Shown piece after piece: positions 7,169 through 15,917 of a stretch of 64,000 nucleotides of DNA (positions within the stretch are counted from its first letter, which is position 1; each line of letters begins with the position of its first letter). The position numbers and the translations under genes are program-made. Below the pieces are notes generated by a model. It had not been told where the DNA came from, did not search any database, and worked only from the letters and a program-made list of their open reading frames with translations. The DNA is from Geodermatophilus siccatus (GTDB taxonomy: Bacteria; Actinomycetota; Actinomycetes; Mycobacteriales; Geodermatophilaceae), in the NCBI RefSeq assembly GCF_900103785.1, contig NZ_FNHE01000010.1:124001-188000 (forward strand). Reading direction: 5' to 3'.

Positions 7169-9259
7169 GTGAGCGGCCCTGCGGTGTCCGAGGCCCGGGA
7201 GACGTCCGGCGCCACCACGGGGCTGCTGCTGAGCTACGTGCGCCAGCAGGGTGGGGACGACGCGGTCGCGGAGGTGCTGCGCCGTGCCGGCGTGCCCTTC
7301 ACCGCCGCCGAGCTCGAGCTGCCGTCGCACTGGACCAGCTACGACACCCGGATCAAGCTCTTCGCCGCCGCCACCGAGGTGCTCGGCGACCCGCAGACCA
7401 TGTTCCGCGTCGGCCGCGAGGCCCTCGGGCTCGGCCTGACCCCGGCCCTGGTGCTGCTCGTCCGCGCGATGGGCTCGCCGCGCCAGGTGTACCGCCAGCT
7501 CCCGCGGGCCGTGGCCAAGTTCACCACGACCTCGACCATGCGGGTCGTCGAGTCCGGCGCCACCCACGCGACGCTCAGCTACCGGTTGCACGAGGGCTAC
7601 CCGCACTCCCGGCTGGACTGCGAGTACGCCCAGGGCCTCATCGGCATGGTGCCGACGCTCTTCGGGCTGCCCCCGGCCCAGCTGCTGCACTCCGAGTGCG
7701 AGTCCGACGGCCACTCCGTCTGCACCTACCACCTGACGTGGGAGCGACGCCGCAGGTTCGGCGGACGCCGTCGCACCGACGAGGACGTCCCCGAGCTGCT
7801 CGCCCTGCGCGACCAGCTGCGCATCCTGCAGTCGGCGGCCGCGGACCTGGTCGCCAGCGAGGACGTCGAGACCGTCCTCCAGCGCATCATCGAGAAGGCC
7901 GCCGAGGCGGTGCTCGCCCCGGGCTGGGTGCTCGCCGTGGCCGACCCCGCGGGCGGTCCCGCCCTGGTGCGCAGCGCAGGCCTCCCGCAGCACCAGGTGG
8001 ACGCCCTCGCGGCCACGTTGCTCGCCGGCGCCGACCCGGGCCCGAACGTCGTCGCGGTCGACGTCGCCTCGGCTCGCCGGGTGCACGGCCGGCTGGCCAC
8101 GGTCTACCGGCCCGGCGACAGCGGCCTCGTGCACGAGCGCCAGATGCTCGCCGCCTACGCGGGCTACGCCGCGGCCGCCCTCGACCTGCTCATGGCGCTG
8201 GAGAGCTCCCGGCAGGAGGCCGACCGGGCCGGGACGCTGCTCACCCTGGCCCACGAGCTCGCCGGTGCCACCGAGGCCGTCGACGTGTGCGCGGTGGTCG
8301 CCGAGGCGCTGCCCCGCGTCGTCGGCTGTGACAGCGCCGCGGTGATGCTCTGGGACCCCGCGGAGGGCTGCCTGCGCACGGCCGCCCACGTGGACCCCGT
8401 GGAGGAGAACCAGCAGCTGATGTACGGGACGCCCCTCCGCGCCGAGGACGTCCCCGAGCTGGTCGGGATGCTGACGGACCGGGAGCCGCGCTTCCTGCGG
8501 CCCGAGTCGAGCAGTCCGGTGCTGCGGCAGCTGCTCACGGCCCTGCAGCTCACCGACGTCGTCGCCGTCCCGGTCGTGGCCGGGCGCACCTTCCTCGGTG
8601 TCGCCACCGCGAGCTGGCCGGCCGGGCGGGCGCCCGAGGTGCTCGCCGGCGACGTCCTGCACCGCCTGCGCGGTGTCGGCGACCAGGCCGCGACCGCACT
8701 CCAGCGGGCTCGCCTGCTCGAGACGGTGCGGCACCAGGCCACGCACGACGCGCTCACCGGGCTGCCCAACCGGGTGCTCTTCCTCGAACGGCTCGGCGAG
8801 GCGCTGGCCACCACGCCCGCCGACCAGCACGTCGGCGTGCTGTTCTGCGACCTCGACCGCTTCAAGGGGGTCAACGACTCGCTCGGCCACGCCGCCGGTG
8901 ACGAGCTGCTGCGCCAGGTGTCCGCCCGGCTGCGGGCCGCGATCCGCCCCGGCGACACGGTGGGCCGGCTCAGCGGTGACGAGTTCGCCGTCCTGCTGCC
9001 CGTCCTCACCCGGCCCGAGGACGCCGACCGCGTCGTCGCCCGCGTGCTGGGCTGCTTCGACGAGCCCTTCCGCCTCGAGGGTGCCGGCGTCGCCGTCGGC
9101 ACCAGCGTGGGCGTCGCCGTCCAGGGCGGCGGATCGGGCAGCGCCGACGCGCTGCTGCGCGCCTCCGACGCCGACATGTACCGCCACAAGAGAAGGACCC
9201 CCTTCCACCCGCGGCTCGCGAGCTCGCCGCGGGACCCTGACGGGGGCCACGAGTCCTAG
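7169..9259 (+). CDS. Diguanylate cyclase with V4R-like sensor and GAF-like regions
   Basis: The 696-residue soluble protein should make cyclic di-GMP. An N-terminal sensory region (about 1-200) ends in a Cys-rich segment (HSECESDGHSVCTYHLTW) that resembles V4R or haem-NO-binding-like domains, which is a tentative reading. Two GAF-like regions follow (about 220-350 and 365-510). The GGDEF domain has the active variant SGDEF at 602-606 and an intact product-inhibition site RPGD at 593-596. The GTG start follows GGGAGG. The last 20 or so residues come from an invading palindromic element (copy 3). Confidence 0.85.
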   Translation: MSGPAVSEARETSGATTGLLLSYVRQQGGDDAVAEVLRRAGVPFTAAELELPSHWTSYDTRIKLFAAATEVLGDPQTMFRVGREALGLGLTPALVLLVRAMGSPRQVYRQLPRAVAKFTTTSTMRVVESGATHATLSYRLHEGYPHSRLDCEYAQGLIGMVPTLFGLPPAQLLHSECESDGHSVCTYHLTWERRRRFGGRRRTDEDVPELLALRDQLRILQSAAADLVASEDVETVLQRIIEKAAEAVLAPGWVLAVADPAGGPALVRSAGLPQHQVDALAATLLAGADPGPNVVAVDVASARRVHGRLATVYRPGDSGLVHERQMLAAYAGYAAAALDLLMALESSRQEADRAGTLLTLAHELAGATEAVDVCAVVAEALPRVVGCDSAAVMLWDPAEGCLRTAAHVDPVEENQQLMYGTPLRAEDVPELVGMLTDREPRFLRPESSSPVLRQLLTALQLTDVVAVPVVAGRTFLGVATASWPAGRAPEVLAGDVLHRLRGVGDQAATALQRARLLETVRHQATHDALTGLPNRVLFLERLGEALATTPADQHVGVLFCDLDRFKGVNDSLGHAAGDELLRQVSARLRAAIRPGDTVGRLSGDEFAVLLPVLTRPEDADRVVARVLGCFDEPFRLEGAGVAVGTSVGVAVQGGGSGSADALLRASDADMYRHKRRTPFHPRLASSPRDPDGGHES
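9190..9248 (-). repeat. Stop-abutting palindromic element, copy 3, inside the diguanylate cyclase gene
   Basis: Read on the minus strand, it runs from GGCCCCCGTCAGGGTCCCG through the core CGAGCTCGCGAG to GGGGGTCCTTCT. On the plus strand it is translated as the C-terminal tail of the diguanylate cyclase. This is the clearest case of the element being part of a reading frame. Confidence 0.55.
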
Positions 9260-9268
9260 CTGCAGCTC

Positions 9269-10114
9269 CTAGGCGCGCAGCCGCGCGCGCAGGGCGGCCT
9301 GCTCCTCGGGACCGAAGCCGTGCTCGGTGAGCCAGCCCTGCGGGCCGCCGTGCCGCTCGTCGAGCAGCTCGAGCACCCGGCGCATGGTCTCCGCCCGCGG
9401 CGTGTGGCTGGCGACGTCGCGGCGCACCATGTCCTCGGCGTAGGTCGGTGACGCGGCCAGCTTGGCGACCAGGTCGTCGATGACCTCGGCGGTCAGCGCG
9501 TAGTCGGCGACGATCTCCTCGTGCGGGACGCCGGCCACGGCGAGCGCGAAGGCCACGACGACCCCGGTGCGGTCCTTGCCCGCGGCGCAGTGCACGACCG
9601 TGGCGCCGTCCGTGGGCGCGGCCAGGGCGCGCAGCGCGGCGACCACGTTCTCCGGCCGGTGCGCGAGGTAGCCCAGGTAGGAGCGCACCGCCGGCGGCTC
9701 GCCCTGGTCGCCCTCGGCCACCTGCCGCGGCAGGATCGACTCGGCCCAGTCGGCCGGGAGCTCCGGCACGTCGGCCTCCTCGACGGCGAACACGTCGGTG
9801 TGGTGACCGCGCTCGGGCAGCAGCGTGAAGTGCCGGTGCGTCACCTCGGGCACCGCGCGCAGCGGGCCGCGGCCCTCCAGCAGCACCTCGGCGGTGGTGC
9901 GCAGGTCGACCACCTCGCGCAGCCGCACATCGTCCACCAGCCGGCGGACGTCGTCCTCGCTGAGCGTCTGCAGGTTGTCGCTGCGCAGCACCCGCCCGGG
10001 GACCGTCGTCCCGCCGTCGACGGTGGGCAGCCCGCCCAGGTCACGGGTGTTCGTCGTCCCGTCGAGGCGCAGCCAGCGGTCGGTCCGCAGGCGGTCGGAG
10101 GCTCCGGAGGTCAC
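9269..10114 (-). CDS. Tyrosine-protein phosphatase of the PtpB-like family
   Basis: This 281-residue protein has the P-loop HCAAGKDRTG (Cys176 with this start) and the family segments TTNTRDLGGL near the N-terminus and LRSDNLQTL. It probably dephosphorylates phosphotyrosine or phosphoinositide-like substrates, as described for Y_phosphatase3 proteins. No signal peptide is evident. The GTG at 10114 is chosen because the family-like sequence begins about 18 residues later. A GTG six bases upstream or an ATG at 10168 is also possible. It converges with the cyclase gene with a nine-base gap. Confidence 0.85.
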   Translation of the reverse strand: MTSGASDRLRTDRWLRLDGTTNTRDLGGLPTVDGGTTVPGRVLRSDNLQTLSEDDVRRLVDDVRLREVVDLRTTAEVLLEGRGPLRAVPEVTHRHFTLLPERGHHTDVFAVEEADVPELPADWAESILPRQVAEGDQGEPPAVRSYLGYLAHRPENVVAALRALAAPTDGATVVHCAAGKDRTGVVVAFALAVAGVPHEEIVADYALTAEVIDDLVAKLAASPTYAEDMVRRDVASHTPRAETMRRVLELLDERHGGPQGWLTEHGFGPEEQAALRARLRA

Positions 10115-10294
10115 GCGCACGACGGTACGACCCACGGGACGCCCGCTCGGTGTGGGCCCGGACCCCACACCCGGTGTCGCGTCCGTGGAGTCCGCTCACG
10201 TGGAGTCGGTGCGTGCCACTCCCTACTGTGTGACCCGCCTCACTCGGCGTCCACGGCCTCGCCCGCGCCTCCACCGTCGACCGACAGGAGTCCC

Positions 10295-11953
10295 ATGGAC
10301 CTGACCAGAGCCAGGACGGTCGTGGCGGGGGTGGCCCTCGCCGTCGTCGCCTCACTCGGCTGGACGACGCCGGCGGGTGCCGCGGACGCCGCCGCCCGGT
10401 GTGCGGCGCTCGCGGGGGTGGACATCCCCGCGCGCGTCATCGGCCTCCCGACGACCGGCGGCGCGGTGACCGAAGCCACCCTCGTGGCGCCGTCCGGGAG
10501 CGGCACCACCGCGATCGGGGAGTACTGCAGGGTCACCGCGGCGCTGCACCCCGTGGACCCCGCCGCCCCGGACATCCGCATGCAGGTGGCGCTGCCCACC
10601 ACGTGGAACCAGAAGGCGCTGATGTTCGGCGGGGGCGGCTACAACGGGACGATCCCGGCGCTCGACGGGAACGTCCCGTTCGGTCCGGGCGACGCGCCCA
10701 GACCGCTCGGCCGCGGGTACGCGACCTTCGCCAGCGACTCCGGGCACCAGGCACCCGCCGGGTTCCTGCCGACCCCCTCGCTCTACGGCGAGTTCCTCGC
10801 CAACGACGAGGCGCTGCGCAACTTCGCCGGCGACGCCCTGAAGAAGACCCGGGACGCCGCCGTGTTCGTCATCGGCCGGTACTACGACCGGAACACCCCG
10901 CAGCAGACCTACTTCGCCGGCGGCTCGACCGGCGGCCGGGAGGCGCTCGCCGTCGCCCAGCGCTGGGAGCGTGACTTCGACGGGGTCATCAGCGTCTATC
11001 CCGCGTTCAACGCGGCCACCCTCGACCTGTACTTCGGCCACATGACCCGTCAGCTCGCCGCGCCGGGCGCCTTCCCCCGTCCCGCGCAGCAGGTGCTGCT
11101 CTACAACGCGGTCGTCACGGCCTGCGACGGCCTCGACGGGTTGACCGACGGCGTCATCAGCAACGAGCCGGCCTGCCGCTTCGACCCCGTCGTCCTGCGC
11201 TGCCCGGAGGGGCAGGACACCGGCGACACCTGCCTGTCCGACCCGCAGATCACCGCGATCCGCGCCGTCTCCAGCCCGATCACGTTCCCCTACCCCCTGG
11301 CCAGCGGTGAGACCGGCTACCCGGGCTTCCCGTTCCTCTCGGGCGCGGACATGTCGACACCGCTGCTCGGCCTGGGGACGACCGCGCCGGCCACCCCCAT
11401 GCCGAAGACCGCCGGCTACGGCATGCAGTTCTGGGACGCCTGGGTCACGTACGCCGTGACCCGGGACCCCGCCTTCGACTCGCTGTCCCTGGACCCGCTG
11501 GCGCCGGGCCCCTGGCAGGACCGCATCTCGGAGCTCACCGCGCTGCAGGACGTCAACAGCACCGACCTGCGGCCCTTCGCGAGGAGGGGCGGGAAGCTGC
11601 TGCTGCTGCACGGGACGGCGGACGAGCTGGTCAGCCACCGGGCCACGGTGGAGTACTACGAGGGGCTCGTGCAGACCATGGGGCAGCGCCGGGTCGACGC
11701 GTTCACCCGCTTCTACCTGGTCCCCGGTGCCAACCACGCCAACGTCGCTGCCGCCTTCGCCGCCGGCTGGGACTCCCTCACCGCCCTGGACCACTGGGTC
11801 ACGACCGGCGCGGCGCCGGCCGACCCCGTCGTCCGGGACACCAACCCCGGCGCCACCCGCACGCGGCCGCTGTGCGAGTACCCGACCCACCCCCGGTACA
11901 GCGGCTCGGGCAGCCCCGACGAGGCGGGCAGCTTCGACTGCGTGACCGGATAG
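10295..11953 (+). CDS. Secreted tannase/feruloyl esterase family protein
   Basis: This 552-residue protein has a signal peptide (hydrophobic 8-22, likely cleavage after Ala29 in PAGA-AD). The family's catalytic triad is visible: Ser211 in GGSTGG, Asp443 in LHGTADE and His481 in PGANHAN. Cysteine pairs such as those in RCPEGQDTGDTC are typical of exported members. It probably hydrolyses esters of plant phenolic acids outside the cell, with unknown exact substrate. The ATG follows ACAGGAG by four bases. A strong hairpin terminator follows the stop. Confidence 0.9.
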   Translation: MDLTRARTVVAGVALAVVASLGWTTPAGAADAAARCAALAGVDIPARVIGLPTTGGAVTEATLVAPSGSGTTAIGEYCRVTAALHPVDPAAPDIRMQVALPTTWNQKALMFGGGGYNGTIPALDGNVPFGPGDAPRPLGRGYATFASDSGHQAPAGFLPTPSLYGEFLANDEALRNFAGDALKKTRDAAVFVIGRYYDRNTPQQTYFAGGSTGGREALAVAQRWERDFDGVISVYPAFNAATLDLYFGHMTRQLAAPGAFPRPAQQVLLYNAVVTACDGLDGLTDGVISNEPACRFDPVVLRCPEGQDTGDTCLSDPQITAIRAVSSPITFPYPLASGETGYPGFPFLSGADMSTPLLGLGTTAPATPMPKTAGYGMQFWDAWVTYAVTRDPAFDSLSLDPLAPGPWQDRISELTALQDVNSTDLRPFARRGGKLLLLHGTADELVSHRATVEYYEGLVQTMGQRRVDAFTRFYLVPGANHANVAAAFAAGWDSLTALDHWVTTGAAPADPVVRDTNPGATRTRPLCEYPTHPRYSGSGSPDEAGSFDCVTG

Positions 11954-11980
11954 CCGGGGTCGGGACGGAGCCCGGCGCCA

Positions 11981-12018
11981 CCGGTGCCCACGTGGTCGAC
12001 GCCCCGCGTGGGCACCGG
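11981..12018. terminator. Bidirectional hairpin terminator between convergent genes
   Basis: CCGGTGCCCACG (11981-11992) pairs perfectly with CGTGGGCACCGG (12007-12018) around a 14-base loop. It lies between the esterase stop at 11953 and the minus-strand stop at 12054. Confidence 0.75.
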
Positions 12019-12053
12019 CGGACGGCGGCGTCGCGGCGCCCGCCCGCGATGGG

Positions 12054-12932
12054 TCAGGCCTCGAGGAGCCGGTCGCACACCGCCAGCAGTCGTGACCGCA
12101 GCTCTGCACCGCGGCGGGCGAACTCCCGCTGCCCGGCGACGTACTCCGCCTTGCCCTCCGGCGTCTCGATCGCGACCGGGCCGTAGCCCGCCTCGCGCAG
12201 GTCGTACGGCGAGGCGCGCATGTCCAGCTCCCGGACGTCGGCCGCCAGCACGAAGCAGTCCAGCAGCAGGTCGCCGGGGACGGCGGGACCGAGCTTGTAG
12301 GCCCACTTGTAGAGGTCCATGGTCGCGTGCAGGCAGCCCGGCTGCTCCATCTCGACCTGGGTGGCGCGGGTGGGCCGCAGCCGGTTGCGGCCGACGGCGG
12401 CGGGCGTGAAGAACCGGAACGCGTCGAAGTGCGAGCAGCGCACCGGGTGGGACTCGACGACGGCATCGGTGCCGGCCCGGCCCAGCCGCAAGGGCAGCGG
12501 GTGCCGGTGCTCGTCGGCCCGGTAGACCATCGCCCACTCGTGCAGCCCGAAGCAGCCGGTGTGCGCGGGCCGGGACGCGGTCGCGGCCAGCAGTCGGGCG
12601 ACGAAGGCGGCGGTGTCCCCGCGGTCGGCCAGGAAGGCGTCGAGGTCGAGGGTGACCGCGCCGTCGTCGTCGGTGGCGTACCAGCGCCAGGCGGCGTGCG
12701 GCGCGGGTCCGTCGGCGCCGGGCTCGAGGACCACCCCGGGGCCCGGGTGCCAGCGGCGCAGCTGCGCGGGGCGGGCGCTGTAGTACTCGTAGAGGAAGTC
12801 CTCGACCGGGTGGCGGGTGCCGGTCGCCCGGCGGGCCCGGTGCGCCGCGGTCAGCGCGTCGGCCCGCTCCGCGTGCGCCCGCGCCAGCGCCGTCCACCGG
12901 TCTGCCGGCAGGCGGGTGGGGACGGCGGGCAC
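12054..12932 (-). CDS. Conserved actinobacterial protein, often labelled 3-methyladenine DNA glycosylase
   Basis: The product (about 292 residues) contains conserved blocks such as HPVEDFLYEYYSARPAQLRRWHPG (12-13 residues of it near position 40) and MEQPGCLHATMDLYKWAYKL. This family is widespread in actinobacteria and is commonly annotated as 3-methyladenine DNA glycosylase, but I see no recognisable helix-hairpin-helix glycosylase motif and would not assert that activity. The GTG start at 12932 is 17 bases after the stop of the upstream membrane gene, so the two probably form one unit. Confidence 0.7.
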   Translation of the reverse strand: MPAVPTRLPADRWTALARAHAERADALTAAHRARRATGTRHPVEDFLYEYYSARPAQLRRWHPGPGVVLEPGADGPAPHAAWRWYATDDDGAVTLDLDAFLADRGDTAAFVARLLAATASRPAHTGCFGLHEWAMVYRADEHRHPLPLRLGRAGTDAVVESHPVRCSHFDAFRFFTPAAVGRNRLRPTRATQVEMEQPGCLHATMDLYKWAYKLGPAVPGDLLLDCFVLAADVRELDMRASPYDLREAGYGPVAIETPEGKAEYVAGQREFARRGAELRSRLLAVCDRLLEA

Positions 12933-12949
12933 CGGACCAGGGTAGGTGG

Positions 12950-13888
12950 CTAGTCGTCCCTGCCTCGGCCGCCGGCCTCGGTCCCCGTGGCTCCCGTTCC
13001 CGGTGCGGCCCTGGAGCCGTCGTGGCCGCGGAAGTCGTCGAGGAGCTGCTTGAACAGCAGCCTCCGCAGGTCGACGTACACGGCTCGGTCCCGGGTGGGG
13101 TCCACCGCCAAGCGCTCGAGCGCCAGGAGCCGTGCCGTGCGCGCCGGCTCGCGGTAGTGCTCCCGCAGCTGCTCGGCCGTCTCCCTGTAGGAGACGGCGA
13201 AGGTCCTCGACACGATCGCCGCCAGCGTGGCGCCCAGTGCCGCCAGACCCCCGACGACGTAACGGCTCGCCTCGTCCTGGGTCGGCTGGAGCGCGACGAG
13301 GGCGCCGACGACGAGGACGGCGACGGCGACGGCGGCAGCGACCGTGGCGTTGCGGAACGACGTCGATGCCTGCCGCACGCTGAGCACGTGGTACTCGTCG
13401 AGCTGCTGGCGGTTCAGGCGGAACAGCTGGGCCAGCGGGAGGCCGTCCGCGAGCTCGTCGACGGCTCGGGCCACCTGGTCCGCGCGGAGTGCGTGCACCC
13501 GGTCGAAGAACGCCCGGCGAGCCCTGGCGTACCGCGAGGCGACCACGCCCAGCAGGAGCAGCCCCGGGCCGAGCAGGAGCGTCTGGACGATCCGGATGGT
13601 GATCCGCAGCCCGTCCGCGGAGGCGACCGCCCGCGAGGTGAGCACCCACTCGAGCGCCACGGTGGCGACCGCGAGCGCGAAGGCGACGAGCAGCGACCCG
13701 GGCACGCTCGTCGGCGAGGTCCAGTCGCCGCGTCCGCCCGGGAACAGGACCTGGCGCTCCGGGCTGTCCTGCCACAGCAGGGAGGACGCGGAGACCCGCC
13801 GGCCCGGCGTCCCGCCGTCCTCCGCGGCGCCCGTCTCCCGAGAGCCCTCCTCGCGGGAGGACCCCTCGTCGGTGGTGGACATCGGCAT
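12950..13888 (-). CDS. Conserved membrane protein with a TRADD-N-associated-like two-helix domain
   Basis: The 312-residue protein has a Ser/Glu/Gly-rich N-terminus, a first hydrophobic pair (about 68-130), a soluble stretch, and a second pair (about 190-235). The second pair follows the motif FRLNRQQLDEYHVLSVRQAS. The L-x2-N-x3-LD-x-YH pattern before two helices resembles the TRADD-N-associated transmembrane domain described in bacterial conflict proteins; this is from memory and tentative. The C-terminus is charged and Gly-rich. Starts at 13888 or 13882 are both possible. Confidence 0.6.
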   Translation of the reverse strand: MPMSTTDEGSSREEGSRETGAAEDGGTPGRRVSASSLLWQDSPERQVLFPGGRGDWTSPTSVPGSLLVAFALAVATVALEWVLTSRAVASADGLRITIRIVQTLLLGPGLLLLGVVASRYARARRAFFDRVHALRADQVARAVDELADGLPLAQLFRLNRQQLDEYHVLSVRQASTSFRNATVAAAVAVAVLVVGALVALQPTQDEASRYVVGGLAALGATLAAIVSRTFAVSYRETAEQLREHYREPARTARLLALERLAVDPTRDRAVYVDLRRLLFKQLLDDFRGHDGSRAAPGTGATGTEAGGRGRDD

Positions 13889-13970
13889 CGACCCCCGCGC
13901 CGGTGGTGGCCCGTGCGGAGCGAAGGTCCTCCCGCGGAGGGGGACGCACAAGAGGGAGGGCTGCGCCCGA

Positions 13971-15917
13971 TCAGCCGGCGGCGGGACCGGTGAGCCGGTG
14001 CAGCCGCAGGGCCAGGTGCACCTCCAGGGCCCGCTCGGGCGTCGACCACTCGCGGCCCAGCAGCCGGCCCACCCGCTCCAGGCGCTGGGTGACGGTGTTG
14101 ACGTGCACCTGCAGGGCCTCGGCCGCCCTCGCCGGTGACCCGCCGGCGCCGAACCAGGCCCGCAGCGTCCCGACCAGGTCGGTGCCGCGCCGCTCGTCGT
14201 AGTCCAGCACCGGGCCGAGCGTGGCGGTCACGAAACCGCGCACGTCCCGCCCCTCGCCGACCAGCAGCCCGACGAAGCCGAGCTCGTCGGCGCTGGCCGC
14301 CTGACCGCCCCGGCCGAGGGCGACCAGCGTCGAGGCGCAGCGCCGGGCCTCGACGTGCGCGGGGGCGACCGCGGCCGGCCCCTGCACCGGCCCGGCACCT
14401 CCGACGGTCACCGGCCGCCCCACGGCCGTGGTGAGCTCCCGGCACACCTGCGCCGCCGCGACGCCGGGCTCCCGACCCGGCAGGCAGAGCACCACCCGCC
14501 CGTCGTTCAGGCCCGCCAGCCCGCCGCGGACGGCGGCCAGGTGGGTGGCGGCGGCCAGCGCCCGGCCCCGGCCGCGCTCCTCCACCAGGACGACGACGAC
14601 GGCGTGCGGCCGGTCGAGGTCGGCGCCCAGCCGGCGGGCGCGCTCCCGCAGCCCGTCGGGGTCGCGCAGCGCCGGCCCGAGCAGCTCCTCCAGCAGCTCG
14701 CCGCGCACGCGGCCCTCGGCCTCGCTGGCGGTGCGCCGGATGAGCAGCAGCAGGGAGGTCACCAGTGCGGCGCGCTCGAGGATGCGCTGGTCGGAGTCGG
14801 AGAGCTCGTCGTCCCGGTGCAGCACCAGGCCGCCGAGCAGCTCGGCGCCCACGGTCACCGCGGCGGTCCACCAGCTGCCGTCGCGGACCGTCCGGCCGGT
14901 CGAGCGGGCCAGCGTGAGGGCGGCCGCGGGGTCGGGCGGCAGGTCGCCGTCCGACCCGGGGGACGGCGTGCCGCGGCCGTGCTCGTCGAGGATGGTGATC
15001 CGCCCGCCGAGCGCCTCGGTGACCGCGGCCGCGACGTCCTCCACCCCGCCGCCGCGCAGCACGATGTCGATGAACCGGTCGTGCGCGCCGGCGGCCCGCT
15101 CCACCGAGGCGGAGTGGGCACGCAGCTCCCGGGTGGCCGTCGACAGCTCCTCCAGCGCCGACCGGGTCTCCTCCAGCAGGCGGGCGTTGTCCAGCGCGAT
15201 CGCCGCGTGCGCGGCCAGCGAGCCCAGCAGCGAGACCTCGGAGCGGTCGTAGAGCCGCTCGTCGCGGTCGGCGGCGAAGAGCACGCCGATCACCCGCGAC
15301 CCGCGCACCAGCGGGACGCCGAGGATGGCGACCAGGCCCTCCTCGGCGACACCCCCGTTGATCTCGTCGGTGTGCTGGAAGCGCGGGTCGGCGAAGTAGC
15401 GGGCGGTGGCGTACGGCGCGGCGGTCTGCGCGACCAGCCCGCCGAGGCCGGCGCCCATCGGCAGCCGCAGCGCCTGGAACCGGGCCGAGACGGAGCCGTC
15501 CGTCACCCGCATGTAGGTGTCGCCGCGGGCGTCGTCGTGCAGGGTCAGGTAGGAGACGTCGGTGCCGAGCAGCTGCCGGGCCCGCCGGACGATCGCGGTG
15601 AGCACGTCGTCGACGCTGCGCAGGGAGGCGAGGTCGCCGGCGGTGTCGAACAGTGCGGCGAGCTCGGACTCCCGGCGGCGTCGCGCGGCGAACGCGTCGC
15701 GCACCTGCAGGGCCAGCAGCTTGACCCGCTCCAGCCCGGCGAGCGCCGCACCGTCGGCACCGGCGGCCCGGGCGCGCACCACCGGCCCCTCGAACTCGAT
15801 CGCCGCCGCCTCCTCCAGCAGCAGCGCGAAGTACTCCGCGGCACCGTCCAGCCCCCCTGGCGCCGGCCCCGCCCCCCTGCGGGGGCCTCCTGCGGTGGGC
15901 GGCAGGGGGTCCTCCAT
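13971..15917 (-). CDS. PucR-type regulator with GAF domain
   Basis: The 648-residue protein has an N-terminal helical segment, a GAF domain (about 95-250, with GTDVSYLTLHDDARGDTYMR and LGVPLVRGSRVIGVLFAADR) and a C-terminal PucR helix-turn-helix (ALQVHVNTVTQRLERVGRLL). Its ATG shares one base with the stop of the dehydrogenase gene (TGATG), so the two are coupled and it probably controls 3-hydroxybutyrate or related catabolism. The first 18 or so residues (MEDPLPPTAGGPRRGAGP) are encoded by palindromic element copy 4, so the functional start could lie further in. Confidence 0.85.
   Translation of the reverse strand: MEDPLPPTAGGPRRGAGPAPGGLDGAAEYFALLLEEAAAIEFEGPVVRARAAGADGAALAGLERVKLLALQVRDAFAARRRRESELAALFDTAGDLASLRSVDDVLTAIVRRARQLLGTDVSYLTLHDDARGDTYMRVTDGSVSARFQALRLPMGAGLGGLVAQTAAPYATARYFADPRFQHTDEINGGVAEEGLVAILGVPLVRGSRVIGVLFAADRDERLYDRSEVSLLGSLAAHAAIALDNARLLEETRSALEELSTATRELRAHSASVERAAGAHDRFIDIVLRGGGVEDVAAAVTEALGGRITILDEHGRGTPSPGSDGDLPPDPAAALTLARSTGRTVRDGSWWTAAVTVGAELLGGLVLHRDDELSDSDQRILERAALVTSLLLLIRRTASEAEGRVRGELLEELLGPALRDPDGLRERARRLGADLDRPHAVVVVLVEERGRGRALAAATHLAAVRGGLAGLNDGRVVLCLPGREPGVAAAQVCRELTTAVGRPVTVGGAGPVQGPAAVAPAHVEARRCASTLVALGRGGQAASADELGFVGLLVGEGRDVRGFVTATLGPVLDYDERRGTDLVGTLRAWFGAGGSPARAAEALQVHVNTVTQRLERVGRLLGREWSTPERALEVHLALRLHRLTGPAAG
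15864..15916 (-). repeat. Stop-abutting palindromic element, copy 4, inside the PucR gene start
   Basis: Read on the minus strand it follows the dehydrogenase stop as TGATGGAGGACCCCCTGCC, then GCAGGAGGCCCCCGCAGGGG and GGCGGGGCC. It encodes the N-terminus of the PucR protein if the coupled ATG is used. Confidence 0.5.

Noticed and set aside
12054..12932. DNA glycosylase function suggested by common naming of this family
   Set aside because: I see no helix-hairpin-helix or catalytic motif, so I kept it as a conserved protein of unknown function.
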